Positions 60,517 to 64,000 of a stretch of 64,000 nucleotides of DNA are shown here, piece after piece (within the stretch, counting starts at the first letter, position 1; the number at the start of each line of letters is the position of its first letter). The notes beneath the pieces were generated by a model. It searched no databases. It was not told the DNA's origin and saw only the letters and a list, made by a program, of their open reading frames with translations. This stretch comes from Albula goreensis (taxonomy: Eukaryota > Chordata > Actinopteri > Albuliformes > Albulidae): positions 1,956,501-2,020,500 of the forward strand of contig CM040750.1 of NCBI GenBank assembly GCA_022829145.1, read 5' to 3'. The translations under genes and the position numbers were made by a program.

Positions 60517-61354
60517 TAGAAAACACGATGAGTCCCATCTCTTGTTGACGCCATTGCATCGAATGCATTCGACAAGGCTGATTGTGGAAATGAGAAAAGC
60601 AAAAGGGCCGGCCCAGCATTGCAGGCCAGACTGAGTGGCCCTGTGGCGAACAGCAATAAACAGAGAAGGCCTGGCTGGCCGGCTGGGCGCAGGGGAGGAG
60701 CATGAGCAGGAATACTGATGGCTTTGGGCTCGCCCCCGCCCTCCCCGTGCCCCCCGCCCCCTCTTTGGCTGAAAGGTCCACAGGCTCCGTGGAGGCAGGT
60801 TAAGAGTCGCGCAGGTGGCGGGCTGCGGGATTACAGGGCCCCACTGTTCTCAGCCCCGCCACAGGGGTCAAGGGTCACAGCTCTGCACAGGAAACCCAAA
60901 ATGAAGTGGCTGTTCTCACTGCACAATGCTGCGTTCTCAGCCCACAGAACTGCAGAGCCGAAACCCTCAAAGCCCTCCTCCAGCACATGTCAGAGTGCGT
61001 GCATGTTTTCAGTCAAACAGGAATGGACAGAGGTTTTTTTTTCTTTAGGTACCAGATTAAATTTTTTAAAAAACGATTTAGATTCTAATGAGTCGCAGGT
61101 TTAAGGAGAGAAATTAAGTCTTGCTCAGCTCAAAGACAGATGACCTGGCCTCATGGCCTCAATGGAAGAAAGATGTTCCAAATAAAAAGCAGTCCACAAG
61201 CCTCCCTGCAGGGCGGGCAGGTAACTGGCTGAAGCCTTTGCCCAGGAACGGATGGTTTTGGTCCAAGTATTCCCTGCCTCATCAGACCAGAGCAGCTCCT
61301 CTGGCAGATCAGACATGCTACAGTCTGTCTGTGCCAGCTGTGCTGGAGGTGCAG
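60517..61354. other. Single-copy intronic sequence, GC-rich in its first half
   Basis: No gene recognised. 60720-60770 is C-rich (CCCCGCCCTCCCCGTGCC). Confidence 0.45.
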
Positions 61355-61506
61355 TGCACTGGTGCCATGGCTGCGCTGGTGCCATGACTGCGCTGGTGCC
61401 GTGGCTGCGCTGGTGCCGTGGCTGCGCTGGTGCCATGGCTATGCTGGTGCCATGACTGCGCTGGTGCCATGGCTCCGCTGGCGCCATGACTGCGCTGTTG
61501 CCATGG
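61355..61506. repeat. Minisatellite, 17-bp unit, 9 copies
   Basis: The unit is CTGCGCTGGTGCCATGG (or ...CCATGA, ...CCGTGG), with ends at 61370, 61387, 61404, 61421, 61438, 61455, 61472, 61489 and 61506. Spacing is constant. The CCATGG core is palindromic. Confidence 0.96.
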
Positions 61507-62280
61507 CTGCATGCCTCATCCACTGTGAAAACCTGGCCATGGCTGAATTGCTCATTCACAGCATGTGTGTCCAAATTTACCATTTGTGGAAAACAGAAAG
61601 GGGGGCGGGGGGGCGGGGGTTCAGGTGACATTTATTCTGGGTTTATTTAATCTGAAATGCAGATGTACCCGGATAATGGAACACACTGCTACTACACAGA
61701 GACAAGTTCAGTTCAGCTCAGTCTTAAGATTTGCCTTAACTTAAAAATAAGCAATCAATCAAACAAAGAGGGGGAAAATTAAAAGGGCCTATAAAACAAA
61801 ATCAATGAAATGTGGGGATAGCAGCTCTGCCAACACCATTCATTAAACTTTTGTTTTATCATCTGGTTGCGGTAGTCAACCAAATTTATTTTCCTTTTCT
61901 GCAGTCTTAAATATAACATAGTTAAAATGTTTATTCATTGCAGGTTGTCCCTGTTGAGATGAACACCAACATTTAAGATAGGCTACACAAAAACAAAACC
62001 AAAAATTGAAATTGTAAAAAAAAAAAAAAAAAAAAAAAAACAGCAGCTTCATGTCTTGAGTACCTTCAGTTCATTCTCATTTAGATACAATCCACATTTT
62101 TAAAAAAGTAATTTGCACAATGGCTGCCAGTTGGATCTTTAAATAGCATTTTTGTGTTGCAATTTATCTGCTGGGGCATGCACACAAGTTAGTGTGTCAC
62201 AAGTTTGACGGTTCACTCCTGATCCACAGTGAAGTTATTCTGAGGAGTTTTAAAAAGCCAGATCTTTAAATAGGTAAGGG
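61507..62280. other. Single-copy intronic sequence with G-rich and A-rich tracts
   Basis: G6-C-G7-C-G5 lies at 61600-61619, a compact quadruplex-prone tract. A 25-base A run lies at 62016-62040. Nothing else is recognised. Confidence 0.5.
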
Positions 62281-62640
62281 CAAACGCACACGTGCACACA
62301 CTCACACACAAGCGCACGCGCAAACACGCGCAAACACACGCACACACGTAAGCACACTCACGCATACACACACGCTCACACACACGCTCACACACATACA
62401 CACACTCATGTGCGCGCACACACACAGCATTTACATGCACAATTACACACGCACACACTCACGAACACAAGCGCGCATGCATACTCACGCACACACGCAC
62501 ACACACTGTCACACACATACGCACACACACATACACATGCGCTTGCATGCACACTTACACACACACACGCTTGCGCTCACACACACACACACTCATGCAC
62601 ACTCACACACCTGCGCGCGCGCACACACTCACACACGTGC
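62281..62640. repeat. CA/CG-rich alternating purine-pyrimidine region
   Basis: About 360 bp of CACACA with frequent CACGCG, GCGCGC and CATGCG steps (for example GCGCGCGCACACAC near 62613). Alternation is kept through most of it, a composition prone to Z-DNA. It behaves as a decayed compound microsatellite. Confidence 0.9.
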
Positions 62641-63931
62641 GCCATTTGAAACTTGGAGTAACAATAGGGGAGAAAAATAGGTTGGTAAAAATTCCGATTA
62701 AAAATCCGTCCCATAAATACAAAAGGGACAGCAGGTTGTGAGACACATAAAGAGCAGACGTAATAATTGCAGTGTGGACAACATAGATGTGTGTGTCTGC
62801 GGACAATGTAGGCCTGTGGGGTTCAATCAGGTGTCTTATAATAACCTGCCTCCATTGTGACCCCTGGAGAGAAGCAGTTACAGAGCACCGGGTCTTATGG
62901 GAAATCCATTTCTCCAACTCCTTCCCTTCCCAACCCGAGGCCACTCCGTAGTTCTACTGAGCCAAAGCAATTCATGATGAACCTTCTCCTCACTCATCAA
63001 ACGCACTGGTAGTATATTTCCAGGGAGGACTGTCTTGTGTTGCTTTTCAGTGTCTTCATACTGATGCAGCTCACCTTTAGTTTAAACCCACGTCTCTCCT
63101 TCCCTCTGACCGCTGTCTATGTGAGTTCTCAAAGAGTGAAAATGTGTGAAAACGTCTCAACCTTGCTCAAGCAAATGTGCACTCACAAGAGGTCAAACCT
63201 TGCTCAAGGAACACAGCTCCCTCACTGAGTTACCCAACACATACAGTTGTGCTGCAGACCTTCACACACAAGGTACTCTTGAGAGAAGTGACTAGGAAGT
63301 TAGATTAAGAACAACCAAGAACAACACTGAAAGCAAAAGGACAGACATTCAGCAGCATTCACAATGTTGAATCAGTTCTGAAAACATTGTATACCTGTTA
63401 GTCCCAATCATGGTTAAGAGCTGAATTTACTGATTTTCAAGTTTATTTTACATTCAAAATTGTGCTGTGCAGAGAGTTCTTGACCAAATATCAATTTTAA
63501 TTTTTCTAACCCAAATCGTATTACACAGGTAAGAGCACGGTTTGTATTCTCTCAAAACTGAGGCTACAAGTGTTGTCACACTCATTTAAAGTCTATGTCA
63601 CTTTCTGTTTGAATTTAGAGGAATCCAATTAAAGCTCTGAAATACAAGGAGAGACCTATTGCCCTGTAATGAAATCATCTGCAAAGCAAACAGATTTGAT
63701 ACTCAAACACACACAAATGCACACAGACACACAAACACTTGGTCTGAAATTGATACAATCAAACACCCCTGAGGGGGGTTCAGATCGTTTTGGTTTGGGG
63801 GGCTGTTGGATCCAGGGAGCTGAAGAGTCCACCGCGACATCACGCTTTGTCGGCAGGAAGGCGAAAGAAATTGAATTCTCAGGTGATGCTGAATATTTTA
63901 TGAGTAAGAATTTTTTTTGAAAACAGCTTAC
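62641..63931. other. Single-copy intronic sequence next to the exon donor
   Basis: No gene or element recognised. The last bases carry the donor GTAAGCTG on the minus strand. Confidence 0.5.
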
Positions 63932-64000
63932 CCGGTATTGATGGAAATGATTTCTATCAGTGGGTTCTTCCTAATCTTCGGCAAATCCAATCGCGCTCCC
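63932..64000 (-). CDS. cdkal1: CDKAL1 internal exon before the cysteine motif (partial at window edge)
   Basis: The 69 bases inside the window encode GARLDLPKIRKNPLIEIIS then INTG, matching human CDKAL1 residues 191-213, immediately N-terminal to the radical-SAM cysteines. The exon continues beyond the window, so its acceptor is not visible. It ends after the second base of a glycine codon (GG) at donor GTAAGC (63931 downward), and the exon at 34600 supplies the missing C. The match in sequence and phase across a 29-kb gap makes the assignment firm. In the enzyme this segment links the N-terminal methylthiotransferase (UPF0004) domain, which holds three other cluster cysteines, to the radical-SAM barrel. 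No lesion is seen. Confidence 0.95.

Larger units (their letters stand above)
34601..63931 (-). other. cdkal1: CDKAL1 intron between the two exons, 29.3 kb, complete
   Basis: The intron is bounded by GTAAGCTG (donor, minus strand, from 63931 down) and CCCCAAACAG (acceptor, ending at 34601). It splits a glycine codon after its second base. It contains the window's clearest candidate regulatory patches, SINE remains, and two minisatellites of about 2.3 and 1.8 kb. Confidence 0.93.

Noticed and set aside
1-64000. CRISPR-like array, bacterial operon, viral element or other gene system.
   Set aside because: The tandem arrays have no unique spacers and lie in vertebrate introns. No viral or retrovirus-like coding segment was recognised.

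Overview
The window is a stretch of vertebrate nuclear DNA, most likely from a ray-finned fish, lying inside one large gene on the minus strand. Two exons fix the gene as CDKAL1, the methylthiotransferase that makes 2-methylthio-N6-threonylcarbamoyladenosine at position 37 of tRNA-Lys(UUU). One exon (63932-64000, cut by the window edge) encodes the residues just before the radical-SAM cysteine motif. The next (34497-34600) starts with that motif, C-x3-C-x2-C. Their splice phases match: GG at the end of one exon joins C at the start of the next to make a glycine codon. Everything between them (34601-63931) is therefore one intron of about 29.3 kb, and 1-34496 is at least part of the following intron. 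I found no other convincing exon and no second gene.

The fish assignment is an inference. It rests on a tRNA-derived SINE with a teleost-like layout (39349-39558), a possible old fish SINE tail (near 35190-35300), very long CA/TG microsatellites, and the absence of recognisable mammalian Alu or L1 sequence. I cannot name the species.

Two kinds of material fill the introns. The first is single-copy, AT-rich sequence with homeodomain (TAATTA), octamer (ATGCAAAT), SOX-like (AACAAT) and forkhead-like motifs. This fits the known role of CDKAL1 introns as part of the SOX4 regulatory block, rich in conserved non-coding elements. My element boundaries were drawn by eye and need an alignment. The second is tandem repeat: ten minisatellite arrays with units of 16, 17, 20, 45, 52, 52, 54, 55, about 28 (with 56 and 82 bp higher-order periods) and about 16-23 bp. 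They total roughly 8.4 kb, about 13 percent of the window, in addition to about a dozen CA/TG microsatellites.

By region: 1-3.8 kb single copy; 3.8-4.3 kb a 20-bp array; 4.3-12.7 kb mostly single copy with a short 54-bp array; 12.75-13.3 kb a strictly periodic 52-bp array; 13.3-24.4 kb single copy broken by CA/TG, purine and pyrimidine tracts; 24.4-27.5 kb single copy; 27.5-32.1 kb three arrays (55, 16 and 45 bp); 32.1-34.5 kb single copy leading to the exon; 34.6-53.6 kb the cleanest candidate regulatory sequence plus SINE remains; 53.6-59.6 kb two large arrays; 59.6-63.9 kb single copy, a 17-bp array, G-rich tracts and a CA/CG-rich zone; then the second exon. Many long open frames in the window are by-products of tandem repeats and are not genes. 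I do not see a clearly new biological system. The points most worth testing are the dense minisatellites inside a regulatory gene desert, an array carrying about 20 forkhead-like sites, and one short unassigned protein-like fragment near 9.7 kb.
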